64,000 bases of DNA from Parablautia intestinalis. GTDB taxonomy: Bacteria; Bacillota; Clostridia; Lachnospirales; Lachnospiraceae. Where the stretch lies: assembly GCA_003612395.1 (NCBI GenBank), contig RAYQ01000020.1, positions 1-64,000 of the forward strand, in the 5' to 3' direction. Below the pieces are notes generated by a model that worked only from the letters and a program-made list of their open reading frames with translations, searched no databases and was not told where the DNA came from. Position 1 is the stretch's first letter. Each line of letters starts with the position of its first letter. The position numbers and the translations under genes are program-made. Below are positions 26,128-34,755 of the stretch, piece by piece.

Positions 26128-26664
26128 TTATTCCATTTTAGGTGGAGAGATTATAACGCCAATAGAATGCAGCTTTCGCCCCGCTGCCGATGTGTTGTTC
26201 CCATAAGGTTTTATTACATCCCGAATATTTCCAATTAACATTTCAAGCTCCTCATCCGTTAGATAAAGAGGGGATAAGGAAAAACCAGATTTATCCTTTA
26301 CAATGTCTATATCATCCCGTTTGCAATAATCTTGGAATAGTTCCGCAAAGCCAATGATATATTGCATAAACGACTGCATATAGGCTTCGCCAGAGTTACT
26401 GTCTAAGATTTCTTTAAAATCCTTTGTCATATCAATATCTACCGCATAAGTTTTTTCTAAAGCACCTCTGACTTGTGTTTGATTTACAATTTTTAATACT
26501 TTGTCATTTGTCATTCTCTTCAAATAGCGATAAAGCGTTGCAGGCGGAATATCCGAAAAGGTTTCGGATAAATGTTTAGCGGTAGTTTCCCCACAATTCT
26601 GTATTTCCAGAAATAGTTTGCATTTAATCGGGTTCGTCAATACATCCATAATTTTTTTATCCAT
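26128..26664 (-). CDS. Winged-helix regulator of the exporter operon (ArsR/HTH_20-like)
   Basis: A 178-residue protein. The N-terminal winged helix MDKKIMDVLTNPIKCKLFLE, then TTAKHLSETFSDIPPATLYR and YLKRMTNDKVLKIV (to about residue 60), is of the ArsR/PadR-like type. The longer C-terminal half (DFKEILDSNSGEAYMQSFMQ onward) is helical and may bind a ligand or form dimers. It is transcribed toward the exporter genes and is flanked on both sides by palindromes with a common half-site, so it probably represses both itself and the exporter. Confidence 0.8.
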   Translation of the reverse strand: MDKKIMDVLTNPIKCKLFLEIQNCGETTAKHLSETFSDIPPATLYRYLKRMTNDKVLKIVNQTQVRGALEKTYAVDIDMTKDFKEILDSNSGEAYMQSFMQYIIGFAELFQDYCKRDDIDIVKDKSGFSLSPLYLTDEELEMLIGNIRDVIKPYGNNTSAAGRKLHSIGVIISPPKME

Positions 26665-26692
26665 GCGTATCCCTCCAATAATTCGGTCTATT

Positions 26693-26706
26693 TGATAATA
26701 TTATCA
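26693..26706 (-). promoter_or_regulatory. Operator of the winged-helix regulator (autoregulation)
   Basis: TGATAATATTATCA is a perfect 14-bp palindrome 29 bp upstream of the regulator start and shares half-sites with 26046-26076. Confidence 0.65.
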
Positions 26707-26721
26707 TTTTGGTACTAGAAA

Positions 26722-26824
26722 TTCAAGAGCCTTTCAAAGCGTTCCTGCGCCTGCCTGTTGATGTCGGCAAGGTAAGTGTTCAGCCTTCTGAGCCGTCCTA
26801 CATCAGATAAACCGCACATAGGGC
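26722..26824 (-). pseudogene. Possible TnpV-like transposon protein fragment
   Basis: A short frame reads MCGLSDVGRLRRLNTYLADI, then NRQAQERFERLLNF and a stop. The L-A-D-I-N-x-Q-A-Q-E-R-F-E-R-L pattern resembles the middle of TnpV proteins from Tn4451-type elements. Everything upstream and downstream is missing. Recognition of so short a piece is uncertain. The rest of 26725-27130 contains no gene I recognise. Confidence 0.35.
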
Positions 26825-27133
26825 CAAACTAAAGGCCACGATAAGAAGGATTGCGTTTCCCATGCTCCTTCCTGCATCCCGCGGCTTATCTTTCCCAAGG
26901 CTCAGGCTCACAAAGGCACAGCAGCAAGCTGCGGGGTATTTGACCCTCGCGGCAGTTGCCAAATGGACATGCAAGCATGTCCGCTTGGCTCGTTGCTCGC
27001 GGAAATAAAAAAACGTGCTGCATCTAACTGGATTTACGCAGTTTCTGCAACACATTTATATTTATTATACATCATCATATGGATGAAAATCAAAGGAGAT
27101 TTTACACAAAAAATACATCCTTTATATTTGTAT

Positions 27134-27454
27134 AATATGCGCAACCCACTGCTGTCTGTTCGCCTGAATGCGCATGAACCGCTCCGCCAGAGGCTTGTCA
27201 TGAATTACAACATGGAGGGCCTCTCAAAGGAGGAAGGACGCATTTATGTCACGGAAAAACCAAATGGCGCAGGATGCTGGCAGACGGTCTTTGAGGAAAA
27301 TGCCCTTGAGGCAATCCTTAACTCTGCCAACGGTACACCACACGTCATCAACTGTATCTGCGATGCCTGCCTGCTCATTGCTGACTCCAAGGAGCTTCAT
27401 ACAGTAACTGGTGAGACCGCCATGCAGGCCATCAATGATGTCCAGCTTGGGTAA
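27134..27454 (+). pseudogene. Transposition AAA ATPase (ExeA/TniB-like), C-terminal fragment
   Basis: The sequence from about MRNPLLSVRLNAHEPLRQRL through NYNMEGLSKEEGRIYVTEK, FEENALEAILNSANGTPHVI and KELHTVTGETAMQAINDVQL matches the C-terminal half of the AAA ATPases that assist DDE transposases in clostridial transposons. The Walker A and B half is missing, so this is a remnant. A 35-bp sequence repeated at 40039-40073 follows 60 bp downstream and may be the element end. Confidence 0.7.
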
Positions 27455-27513
27455 GCATTCACAAATCCAACGTTTTGCGCATAGTCAACATACCGCAGAC
27501 AATCCCACCTCGA

Positions 27514-27548
27514 CCGCCTCCCCGCACTGATATGGAACAAGGGAACCA
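27514..27548 (+). repeat. Copy 1 of a 35-bp element-end repeat
   Basis: The segment containing CCCCGCACTGATATGGAACA and AGGGAACCA matches 40039-40073 at 33 of 35 positions by eye. Both copies lie next to transposon-type coding remnants. Confidence 0.7.
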
Positions 27549-27562
27549 AACATGATGTGTTA

Positions 27563-28207
27563 CTATAAATCACGCCTTGCCAATCTTCCATGATCCATTT
27601 CATACACCTCATCACATAAAATTTCTATATCTTCTTTATTATGGCTTGCCAGTATTATTGTTTTTCCCTCATCCCGCAGACCTGTCAAAATTCCCCGTAC
27701 CTCGTCTACGCCCTGATTATCCAGACTATTCATCGGCTCGTCCAGAATCAGTATCTCCGGATTTTCCATGATGGCCTGGGCTATGCCCAGACGCTGTTTC
27801 ATTCCCAGCGAATATTTCCCAACCTTTTTACGGCTGTCCGGGTCAAGCCCGACTTTCACCATGCTCTCCCTGATTTCCTCTTTACCGATTACATTGCGTA
27901 TACCTGCCAGATATGCGAGGTTCTTAAATCCTGTATATCCCTTTAAGAATCCGGGATTTTCTATGATAATCCCTATATTTTCCGCAAAGTCCGTATCCTT
28001 TCCGATCTCTTTTCCGCTTACGATGACTCTCCCAGCAGTGGGTTTTAAATAACCCGTTATAAGTTTGAACAAAACAGTCTTTCCGGAACCGTTTCTCCCC
28101 ACAATTCCATAAATTTTCCCTCTCCCAATGCTCAGATTCACATTTTCAAGAGCGGTAACATCTCCGAATTTTTTCGTTAAATTTTCTATTTTGATAATCT
28201 CTGCCAT
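27563..28207 (-). CDS. ABC transporter ATP-binding protein of the LytTR-controlled module
   Basis: A 214-residue ATPase starting MAEIIKIENLTKKFGDVTAL. Walker A is GIVGRNGSGKTVLFKLITGY, the signature is YSLGMKQRLGIAQAIMENP, Walker B is EILILDEPMNSLDNQG and the switch His lies in ILASHNKEDIEIL. I set the start at 28207 because AAAGGA lies ahead; an upstream start would add 14 residues. It is the last gene of an operon that also encodes a lipoprotein and three membrane proteins, which probably form its permease. Confidence 0.9.
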   Translation of the reverse strand: MAEIIKIENLTKKFGDVTALENVNLSIGRGKIYGIVGRNGSGKTVLFKLITGYLKPTAGRVIVSGKEIGKDTDFAENIGIIIENPGFLKGYTGFKNLAYLAGIRNVIGKEEIRESMVKVGLDPDSRKKVGKYSLGMKQRLGIAQAIMENPEILILDEPMNSLDNQGVDEVRGILTGLRDEGKTIILASHNKEDIEILCDEVYEMDHGRLARRDL

Positions 28208-28347
28208 ACGAAAGACCTTTCCTTTCTTAGCGCGTGTTTGAAAAATCATTCCCCCAGTCTGCGCGCCCTGGGAAAATCATTTTTCAGACACGCCCTGATT
28301 ATAGTTTCAAAAATACGCCGTTTCAGATTGTCAACCGTCTTTCCGCT

Positions 28348-28998
28348 TTAAAAGCATACGATTGATTTTTGTACGGCTTTCTTTAACAAAATCCCCCCTG
28401 ACAGATAGGCAAGCATAATCAATCCCCCCTCTGTTATCAGGGAAGGCAGCACGGAAACTCCCCCCTCACCAAAATACCATTTGCTCTGGAAATACATCCC
28501 CCACATTCCAAACATGAACCGGGCTGTTCTCATAGATGCAACCCCCGCCAGAAACGTACATCCTTCCAGCAATATCAGGATTGCCGGCGCAAACTTTCCA
28601 AGGCCGGACAAATCCAGCAAAAGCAGAAAAGATAAAATTGTAGTCATATGGGCAATCCATAGAACGAACACCTTCCAAATCTCATCGTGGATTCCACCTG
28701 CATTCACAATATCAACCAACACTACTATGAGGAACAAAACTGCTGCCGATGCTATGCCATATAGCAGACTTCTGGCAAATTTATGTCTCCACCATATTCT
28801 CATAGCTTCATAGCGGTAACACGAAAGCCGCTCTATGTTCCTCCGTTTTTCAAGCCGGACTCCTTCCGCCAGCAGACAGATGCCAATGGGTAAAAGCCAT
28901 CTTGCAAGCTCATACAACACTTTATCATAATCAACCGCCCAGCTTAAGCCGTCCTGTAAAACGCCGCCAAAAAACTGAAAAACAATGCTCTGATCCAT
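28348..28998 (-). CDS. Membrane protein of the LytTR-controlled ABC module (third)
   Basis: A 216-residue protein with about six hydrophobic segments, for example ASAAVLFLIVVLVDIVNA, MTTILSFLLLLDLSGLGKFA and LITEGGLIMLAYLSGGILLK. It starts MDQSIVFQFF with GGGAGG upstream. I do not recognise the family, but position and topology fit an ABC-2-type permease subunit. Its stop lies 140 bp from the ATPase gene. Confidence 0.7.
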   Translation of the reverse strand: MDQSIVFQFFGGVLQDGLSWAVDYDKVLYELARWLLPIGICLLAEGVRLEKRRNIERLSCYRYEAMRIWWRHKFARSLLYGIASAAVLFLIVVLVDIVNAGGIHDEIWKVFVLWIAHMTTILSFLLLLDLSGLGKFAPAILILLEGCTFLAGVASMRTARFMFGMWGMYFQSKWYFGEGGVSVLPSLITEGGLIMLAYLSGGILLKKAVQKSIVCF

Positions 28999-29059
28999 CA
29001 ATACACCTCCCTATGCCCTCATACCACCTCCCCTGTGTTCCAGTGGATTTTCCCGGCGC

Positions 29060-29884
29060 CTATCTGGCCTGAATGTCCACTCTCTCTATAGCGGCCAGGG
29101 AGACCAGCACCATAGCGAAAGTGAACCCACACATCATACCGGGATACCGCCATTGACTGCCTGCGCCGTCCATATAATATACCGGACTCTGATGCAGTCC
29201 GGCAGTAAAGGACAAGACAGCGCCTCCCAAATGCACTGCCGCCACTGCCATAAGTCCCCAGAAACCACCGAGTACAAGGTTGCAGACATACAGAAGGACT
29301 CCAAGGAAAGCAAAATAGCAGAACAGGTACAAAAAAGTAATGCCAAACGCCTGTAACACTGTCATATGCTTCATCAACGCCGCGCCTTCAAAGAAAATGC
29401 GATATTTTTCCGCAATGGCGCCAGAGGCATTGGTCACCAGCAAATAGACAGGACTGCTCCAGAGCCTTCCGAAAAAGCCACAGGGAATCCCGGCTACAAC
29501 GGAACCTACCGCAAGACAGCCTGAATACGCAAATGCCTGAATCAAAACATATAACAACATTCCCATATTCCAAACCCGTCTGCCGCTACGATACAGGAGC
29601 ATATAAGTATTTCTCCTGACAAAAGGCGCATCCGCAATGATAAGCAGATATCCCAGCACCCAGAATCTGCCTGCGATGCCCTGATTCTCCATGACAATAA
29701 ATGCCTCAAAGATGTTGACAGGTTCTTTGATATCCATTGCGTATCCAAAAAAATCGTTTAACGCCAGCGCCAGAAATGTCATTCCCAGCAGATATCCCAT
29801 TATCACCCTGAGGCTGCTCATTTCCTTCCTTAAAGTGCCAAAGGTAATTCTGACCGCCATGGGAATCCTTATGGCCTTACGCAT
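29060..29884 (-). CDS. Membrane protein of the LytTR-controlled ABC module (second)
   Basis: A 274-residue protein starting MRKAIRIPMAVRITFGTLRK, with about seven hydrophobic segments including MGYLLGMTFLALALNDFFGY, FGITFLYLFCYFAFLGVLLY and LMAVAAVHLGGAVLSF. The ATG overlaps the upstream stop by eight bases, so the start at 29884 is preferred over a longer frame. It is likely an ABC-2-like permease. I do not recognise a named family. Confidence 0.72.
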   Translation of the reverse strand: MRKAIRIPMAVRITFGTLRKEMSSLRVIMGYLLGMTFLALALNDFFGYAMDIKEPVNIFEAFIVMENQGIAGRFWVLGYLLIIADAPFVRRNTYMLLYRSGRRVWNMGMLLYVLIQAFAYSGCLAVGSVVAGIPCGFFGRLWSSPVYLLVTNASGAIAEKYRIFFEGAALMKHMTVLQAFGITFLYLFCYFAFLGVLLYVCNLVLGGFWGLMAVAAVHLGGAVLSFTAGLHQSPVYYMDGAGSQWRYPGMMCGFTFAMVLVSLAAIERVDIQAR

Positions 29885-30653
29885 CCCGGCACCTCCTCTT
29901 AAATCCCGCCATGGAAACGGCTCCGGCTGCCAGAAGCCAGACACACTCCAGTGCCGCTGACAGCAAATGCCCTGTATCATCCCCGCGCACTAACACGGCA
30001 GGATTCAGATGGTTTGGCATCAAAATATAAAGGGACTGGTACAGGACAAAAGGCGCGACCAACGCCACATACTGATTCGGCATCCATACCGCAAACGCCA
30101 GTCCCACCAATGCCCATGCGGCTCCGAACAGAAGTCCCAGCAGTACCTTGAGAGCCACCATCACGCCAATCCCATAGGTCATACCGATCTTTGCCATTTC
30201 AATATCCTCCGGAATCTTCAAAACGTTCACCCCTGAAGCATCCAGTCCCAATGAATTCATATCTGCTAGCCCAGGCATCTCTAAAGCAACAGCCAAAAGG
30301 CATATAAAAAGATAGGGCAATGCAACAACCGTCCCACCCGACATCGCCACACTGATAACCCTCACCGCTGCAAATTTCTGCGGTTTCATCCGGGCAAGAA
30401 TCAGTCTGTAATATCCGCTTTCATACTCCCTGCAAAATCGAGACGCATACCCCAGCACCGGGAACACGGGCAGAAACACAGTAAAGTCTGATACCGCCAG
30501 TATATTCACAATGGCATAATAGGGACTCCCCGAATGGAGCGATTCCGTAACAAAATTATAGGTAAGCAGCGCCCCAAGTCCGAAAAATCCTGCAAAAAAT
30601 CCCAGATTGGAAAAGCTTCTCTTAATATCCTCCCTTAAAAACTTCATATCCAT
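29877..30653 (-). CDS. Membrane protein of the LytTR-controlled ABC module (first)
   Basis: A 258-residue protein, MDMKFLREDIKRSFSNLGFF then about six hydrophobic segments (for example FAAVRVISVAMSGGTVVALP, LKVLLGLLFGAAWALVGLAF). The cytoplasmic start with a charged helix, followed by spans, is typical of ABC-2 permeases. YASRFCREYESGYYRLILAR resembles the short conserved loop of bacteriocin-type permeases. The downstream gene overlaps it. Substrate unknown. Confidence 0.74.
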   Translation of the reverse strand: MDMKFLREDIKRSFSNLGFFAGFFGLGALLTYNFVTESLHSGSPYYAIVNILAVSDFTVFLPVFPVLGYASRFCREYESGYYRLILARMKPQKFAAVRVISVAMSGGTVVALPYLFICLLAVALEMPGLADMNSLGLDASGVNVLKIPEDIEMAKIGMTYGIGVMVALKVLLGLLFGAAWALVGLAFAVWMPNQYVALVAPFVLYQSLYILMPNHLNPAVLVRGDDTGHLLSAALECVWLLAAGAVSMAGFKRRCRDA

Positions 30654-30689
30654 GCCCTCTGCGCCTTCCGTATCATATTTCCACTATTC

Positions 30690-31892
30690 CTAATCAGCCA
30701 CTACCAGCTCTCCCGTGACTGCATTTATACAGATGTGTGACGGTCCCGCTGCATCATAATAGCCTCCGTCTACATATTCGTCTACCGGCATATAAATATG
30801 CCATATGGGCGTAAGCGTAAGCTCAGACTTATACTCAATCGCATCCGGGTCAGGTGCAGGATTGGGTACCGGATAATAGTTCAGTTCCACCCTGTCGTAA
30901 ATGATCGTCCCATCCGATACTATCATGCCATTGTCCAGATACTGCTCCAGTATTTTCAAAACCTGTTCAAACGAAATCACCGTAACAGGCTCCTTCTTTG
31001 CCGCCTTTCCGCAAAAGTCCATAAGGTTTACATCCGCAACGCCTTCCTCGGTAACAAACCCAAAACCGCTTGGAAAAACTTGTCCCAAAGTATAACTGTT
31101 GCTCCCGATATCTACAGCAATCCCATCATAAACAGGTACGAACTGCATCTCATAATAGCTGTAGCCGTCACCCTTAACATAGCAGATTTCTTTCATGGCA
31201 ATGTCGCCCACTCCCACAGCTTTCAGCTTGTCTAAAAGGATTTCCTTTGCCCTTTCTGCCGAAAAACTGCCTTCGCCCATCTGGTCCTGCATGATAAGCG
31301 TTTCGCTGTAATTCCCACTGTAAATCCCGTGGCACTTTTCCAATAAATCATGGTCAACATAGTACGCGCCTGTATGGAACTTAAACAGCGCTTCCTTTTT
31401 TCCATCGCCAAGACGCAGCGCGCTGTGATCACCGAACGTGGAATATAGAAATCTGTCACCGTTTTCCTGAAACGTGGCGTTCTCTTTGTCATTTTCCTCG
31501 ATATACCTCAAAAGCTCCTGCGAAGTGTCCTCCACAGCGCCGCTTTCGCTGTCAAGAAAAGCGTGCAGGGCGTCCATGTCAAGCCCATCGTCCGGCTTCA
31601 GCGTGATAACGGACAGGTTATCGGTTACCGCGGGAATTTCGGCATTGATGTTGATGATGCTGCCGCCCGTTCCTACCGTACCCTGATACCAACCCGCCTG
31701 CGGCTGCTTCCCGGCTTCTGTCTGCGTCCGTCCGCAGTCATCTACCGCGGCAATGTCCTGCACCTGCTTTTCCATATCGCCCTGCGCATGCGGGATGCCG
31801 TTTCCTTCCACCGCATCCGGCGCCTTCTGGCAGCCGGTAAACGCAACTGCGCAAACTACCGCCGCCATTGTCAGGTAAACTGTTCTTTTCAT
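30690..31892 (-). CDS. DUF6034-like lipoprotein of the LytTR-controlled module
   Basis: A 400-residue lipoprotein. MKRTVYLTMAAVVCAVAFTG ends with C-Q-K, giving a predicted lipidated Cys21. The long beta-rich extracellular part includes GTGGSIININAEIPAVTDNL, FHTGAYYVDHDLLEKCHGIY and the C-terminal LTPIWHIYMPVDEYVDGGYY and HICINAVTGELVVAD, as in DUF6034 proteins. It is the first gene after the tandem LytTR-like operator and has TAGGAGG ahead of ATG 31892. It could be a sensor, a substrate-binding partner or an immunity lipoprotein for the ABC transporter. Confidence 0.75.
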   Translation of the reverse strand: MKRTVYLTMAAVVCAVAFTGCQKAPDAVEGNGIPHAQGDMEKQVQDIAAVDDCGRTQTEAGKQPQAGWYQGTVGTGGSIININAEIPAVTDNLSVITLKPDDGLDMDALHAFLDSESGAVEDTSQELLRYIEENDKENATFQENGDRFLYSTFGDHSALRLGDGKKEALFKFHTGAYYVDHDLLEKCHGIYSGNYSETLIMQDQMGEGSFSAERAKEILLDKLKAVGVGDIAMKEICYVKGDGYSYYEMQFVPVYDGIAVDIGSNSYTLGQVFPSGFGFVTEEGVADVNLMDFCGKAAKKEPVTVISFEQVLKILEQYLDNGMIVSDGTIIYDRVELNYYPVPNPAPDPDAIEYKSELTLTPIWHIYMPVDEYVDGGYYDAAGPSHICINAVTGELVVAD

Positions 31893-32017
31893 TCTGATAC
31901 CTCCTACTGATACCTCATCTGTATTGGACATACAGAAAAGCCGTCTTTCTCTCCTGCCAGACGATTTTCTCCTGCATGTCTTTGAAAGCATACCACAAAT
32001 ACAGAAGCATTTTGAAA

Positions 32018-32050
32018 TTTGGCGAAATCAGACCATATTTTTGCCGAAAT
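32018..32050 (-). promoter_or_regulatory. Tandem LytTR-type operator before the lipoprotein-ABC operon
   Basis: TTTGGCGAAAT (32018-32028) and TTTGCCGAAAT (32040-32050) are direct repeats, 10 of 11 bases identical, spaced exactly 22 bp start to start. LytTR regulators characteristically bind direct repeats about two helical turns apart. A -10-like TATGCT lies on the minus strand at 31992-31987. The linked LytTR regulator is encoded immediately upstream. Confidence 0.65.
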
Positions 32051-32093
32051 TGACCGAAGGAGCCGTCCTCAAATCTGCAGGCGGCTCCTTCTC

Positions 32094-33350
32094 TCACATT
32101 TCTTTTATATACATGATAATATCCGTCTCCATGCTTCCGTCTTTACAAAGCAGCTCCATCTCTCCCTGATATTTTTCAACAATCCTCCGCACATTGCCCA
32201 GACCAATACCATGATTTGACGCGTCTTCCTTTGTCGTTTCCAGACACCGCTGCTTTCCGTCCGCAATTCCCTGACAGCTGTTACGGATATTGATAAACAG
32301 GACTCCCTTCTCAAGCTTGATCATCACCTTCAGCCTTTTCTCTTGCGTCCGGTGCGCTGCCTCTATTGCATTGTCAAGCAGATTCCCCAATACCACATTT
32401 AGGTCAAAGGTATGCAGCATCAACTTTTCCGGTATGCTGATCCTCGCCTCCACCATTTCCAGAATCTCATTTGCCCTCTGCAGCTTATAATTTAACAGAC
32501 TGTCCACAGACTCGTTTCCTGTTGCAATATACTCTGACGGATTTGCCATAAAATCCTGCATAGAGTCCACATATCTGCAGGCTTCCTCCCAATCCTTTTT
32601 CTGTAAAAGCATCTGAAGCGCCAATATATGGTTCTTCATATCATGTCTTAACGCCCGGATACGCCCCTGAGACTCCATAATCACATCCAGCTGATTCTGG
32701 TATGCAAAAGTCTGCTGCCTGTAAATGTCATTTTCCCTCAAATTTCTGTAATTCTCCGCCATCATATGATAAAGGTAAAAGATGCTCAGGTTGATTATGA
32801 GTGTGGAAACACAAATCAGCGTTGCCGTCATACCCTGATATCCCCCATACAGCAAAACACTTAAAATAAGTATGCCTGCCGCCGGGATTGCAATCAAAAT
32901 ACATGTCTGCCTTTTGTCGAAAGCGATTTCCCTGTCGGCTGCCGTATCAGAGGTACGGCTGATTATGGTAACGCAGATCAGCAGCAAAAGCGTCTGGACT
33001 GCCTGCAGATTCACGATGAATTGATGCGAAAAAGCAAAATACACTGCCAGACTGCATGCCAGGTCCGTAGCGAATACCGCCAGCGATACCCATATCCGTT
33101 TTTTCCATGTCCCCCGGTAAAAAGAAGTAAGTCCTGCAATTCCCAGATAATTACAAATCCCATAAAGCGCCGATATTTTAAAAATACGGAACAGAATCAT
33201 TACCAGCAGATAATAACACACATATCCAATCCGTATCTTTTTTATTTCATCTTCCTCCGCCGGAAGAAACAGTTCCATCAGTTTTCTGATCAGCAGCACT
33301 CTCAGAATATTTACAATCATCAGCTGAAATATCACTTTATAATTCACCAT
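32094..33350 (-). CDS. GHKL sensor histidine kinase (AgrC-like)
   Basis: A 418-residue membrane kinase. Six or so hydrophobic segments occupy residues 1-200. The dimerisation helix has IRALRHDMKNHILALQMLLQ with the phosphorylated His, and the GHKL ATPase has VVLGNLLDNAIEAAHRTQEK (N box), INIRNSCQGIADG and SNHGIGLGNVRRIVEKYQGE (G box). It overlaps the regulator gene by 14 bases. AgrC-type kinases usually sense peptides, so an extracellular peptide is a reasonable but unproven signal. Confidence 0.88.
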   Translation of the reverse strand: MVNYKVIFQLMIVNILRVLLIRKLMELFLPAEEDEIKKIRIGYVCYYLLVMILFRIFKISALYGICNYLGIAGLTSFYRGTWKKRIWVSLAVFATDLACSLAVYFAFSHQFIVNLQAVQTLLLLICVTIISRTSDTAADREIAFDKRQTCILIAIPAAGILILSVLLYGGYQGMTATLICVSTLIINLSIFYLYHMMAENYRNLRENDIYRQQTFAYQNQLDVIMESQGRIRALRHDMKNHILALQMLLQKKDWEEACRYVDSMQDFMANPSEYIATGNESVDSLLNYKLQRANEILEMVEARISIPEKLMLHTFDLNVVLGNLLDNAIEAAHRTQEKRLKVMIKLEKGVLFINIRNSCQGIADGKQRCLETTKEDASNHGIGLGNVRRIVEKYQGEMELLCKDGSMETDIIMYIKEM

Positions 33351-34065
33351 ATATTTCCGCTCTCCGATATTGCTTTATTTTACCTCTTATTTTTTTCCTA
33401 TATGGCTTACTGATGCTGAGAACAGTTCCGTCAGACATTTTTACGCAGTCATAGGCGTACTCGCTGACATATAACTGATTAACAATATAAGACTGATGTA
33501 TCATCATAAAATCGTCAGAAAGCTCTTCCATGATATTTTTCAGCTTTCCATAAAATTCCTCTTTGCCGTCCTTTGTGGCGAACCTGATTTTTTTATCCAC
33601 ACTCACAAAATAGGCAATGTCCTTTGTTGGGATTCTGAACACCCCGCTCCCCTTCCGGTACTCGAAGCAGCTTTTCAGACTCTGCTTCTGCCTGATGCTT
33701 CTGGCAAGGACTTCCCTGATCTGCTCATTAGATATGGGTTTTACCAGAAAATCAAGGGGCTGGATCTTGAATAGCTGCATGGCATAACTTTGTCTGGCGG
33801 AAATATATACGATATGAGTCTGTATATCCTCCATTTCGCCACGAATGAACTTTCCTACCGATATACCGTTTTCCCTAACCAGTTCAATATCCAGAAATAA
33901 CAAATCCAACCGCGTGCCATTGCCAATATCCTTTCGTATACCTTCACCAGAATACCAGACTTCCACATCAGCCTTCACTTTCAAGTCTTTCGTAATCTGA
34001 TAAATTTGTTCTTCTAATCCGGAGCATAGCTCCTTGTCGTCATCACAAATTCCTATCCTATACAT
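33337..34065 (-). CDS. LytTR-family response regulator
   Basis: A 242-residue regulator. The receiver domain has ICDDDKELCSGLEEQIYQIT with the acidic pocket, LDLLFLDIELVRENGI with the phosphorylated Asp at about residue 58, and FLVKPISNEQ with the switch Lys. The LytTR domain (about 140-235) contains DIAYFVSVDKKIRFATKDGK and FMMIHQSYIVNQLYV. It should bind the tandem repeat at 32018-32050 and drive the lipoprotein-ABC operon. Confidence 0.9.
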   Translation of the reverse strand: MYRIGICDDDKELCSGLEEQIYQITKDLKVKADVEVWYSGEGIRKDIGNGTRLDLLFLDIELVRENGISVGKFIRGEMEDIQTHIVYISARQSYAMQLFKIQPLDFLVKPISNEQIREVLARSIRQKQSLKSCFEYRKGSGVFRIPTKDIAYFVSVDKKIRFATKDGKEEFYGKLKNIMEELSDDFMMIHQSYIVNQLYVSEYAYDCVKMSDGTVLSISKPYRKKIRGKIKQYRRAEIYGEL

Positions 34066-34144
34066 CCGTCAATACCTCTCTGAAAATCATGGTCCGCAAC
34101 CGCAGTTTTTCTGACACTATTCATTCTTTTCTATCTCTATATTA

Positions 34145-34290
34145 TTATCTTATTTCAGTTCGTGCAATAATATATTTTTCCTTAATCATAGTATCCAAAC
34201 CATCAGGCAAAGAATTTACAAAATCCTCCAAGCGGCATCTCTTTATGACTGCCTTGATTTCTTGCTCTGTAAAAGCTTGTCCTAATGTTA
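34145..34290 (-). pseudogene. ABC exporter (MsbA/LanT-like) ATPase fragment
   Basis: A piece reading TLITLGQAFTEQEIKAVIKR, then CRLEDFVNSLPDGLDTMIKE, corresponds to the region between the Q loop and the signature motif of fused ABC exporters. Neither Walker motif is present, and the frame is flanked by unrelated sequence. It must be a fragment left by deletion next to an IS insertion. Its parent could have been a peptide exporter. Confidence 0.6.
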
Positions 34291-34370
34291 TCAAGGTATC
34301 AGAGGAGGAAACGGCCCCCTCAGGGAACGCCCTGCAGCAGCAAGCGGAACCGGCAGTGAAAGAGGTAGAG

Positions 34371-34602
34371 AATGGCTGCATGGAATCCTTCCATTCTGTA
34401 CTGAAAAAGGAAGAAATATATCTTCATACTTATCAGGATTCAAAGGAAACCCGCAGAGCAGTTTTTGAATACATAGAGGGCTGGTATATCCGAAAAAGAA
34501 TACACAGTGCGATTGATTACATAACACCACAGCAGAAGGAGGATGAGGGACTTAAAAAAGCAGCATAATTTTTCGACTTTTTTTGTCCAAAGTATTGACA
34601 TA
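34371..34602 (+). mobile_element. IS3-family insertion sequence remnant (3' end)
   Basis: The frame CMESFHSVLKKEEIYLHTYQ, then RRAVFEYIEGWYIRKRIHSA ending at 34568, is the C-terminal part of an IS3 orfB transposase with the E of the DDE triad in M-E-S-F. GTCCAAAGTATTGACA (34587-34602) fits the right terminal inverted repeat of that family. The 5' part of the element is missing. The end lies inside a metallophosphoesterase gene on the other strand. Confidence 0.8.
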
Positions 34603-34711
34603 GATCTAATGCCGTATTGCCCCATATCGTCCATGCAGCAAGAATGATGACACACAACACTGTGGTTAGGATGATATTTCTTTTTCGTCTGCCTATTTTC
34701 ATAAACTGCAT
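34603..34711 (-). pseudogene. Metallophosphoesterase-type gene, N-terminus cut by the IS3 remnant
   Basis: From ATG 34711 the frame reads MQFMKIGRRKRNIILTTVLC and WTIWGNTALDL. A basic start, one membrane span and W-x-x-W-G-N-T-A-L match the membrane-anchored YaeI-like metallophosphoesterases often found with peptide-resistance ABC genes. The IS end follows at once, so the catalytic domain is absent. It is downstream of the HisKA sensor on the same strand. Confidence 0.55.
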
Positions 34712-34755
34712 TCCTTCTTCGATGACTGTGTGTCAGGATAACTTATTTCCTCTGT

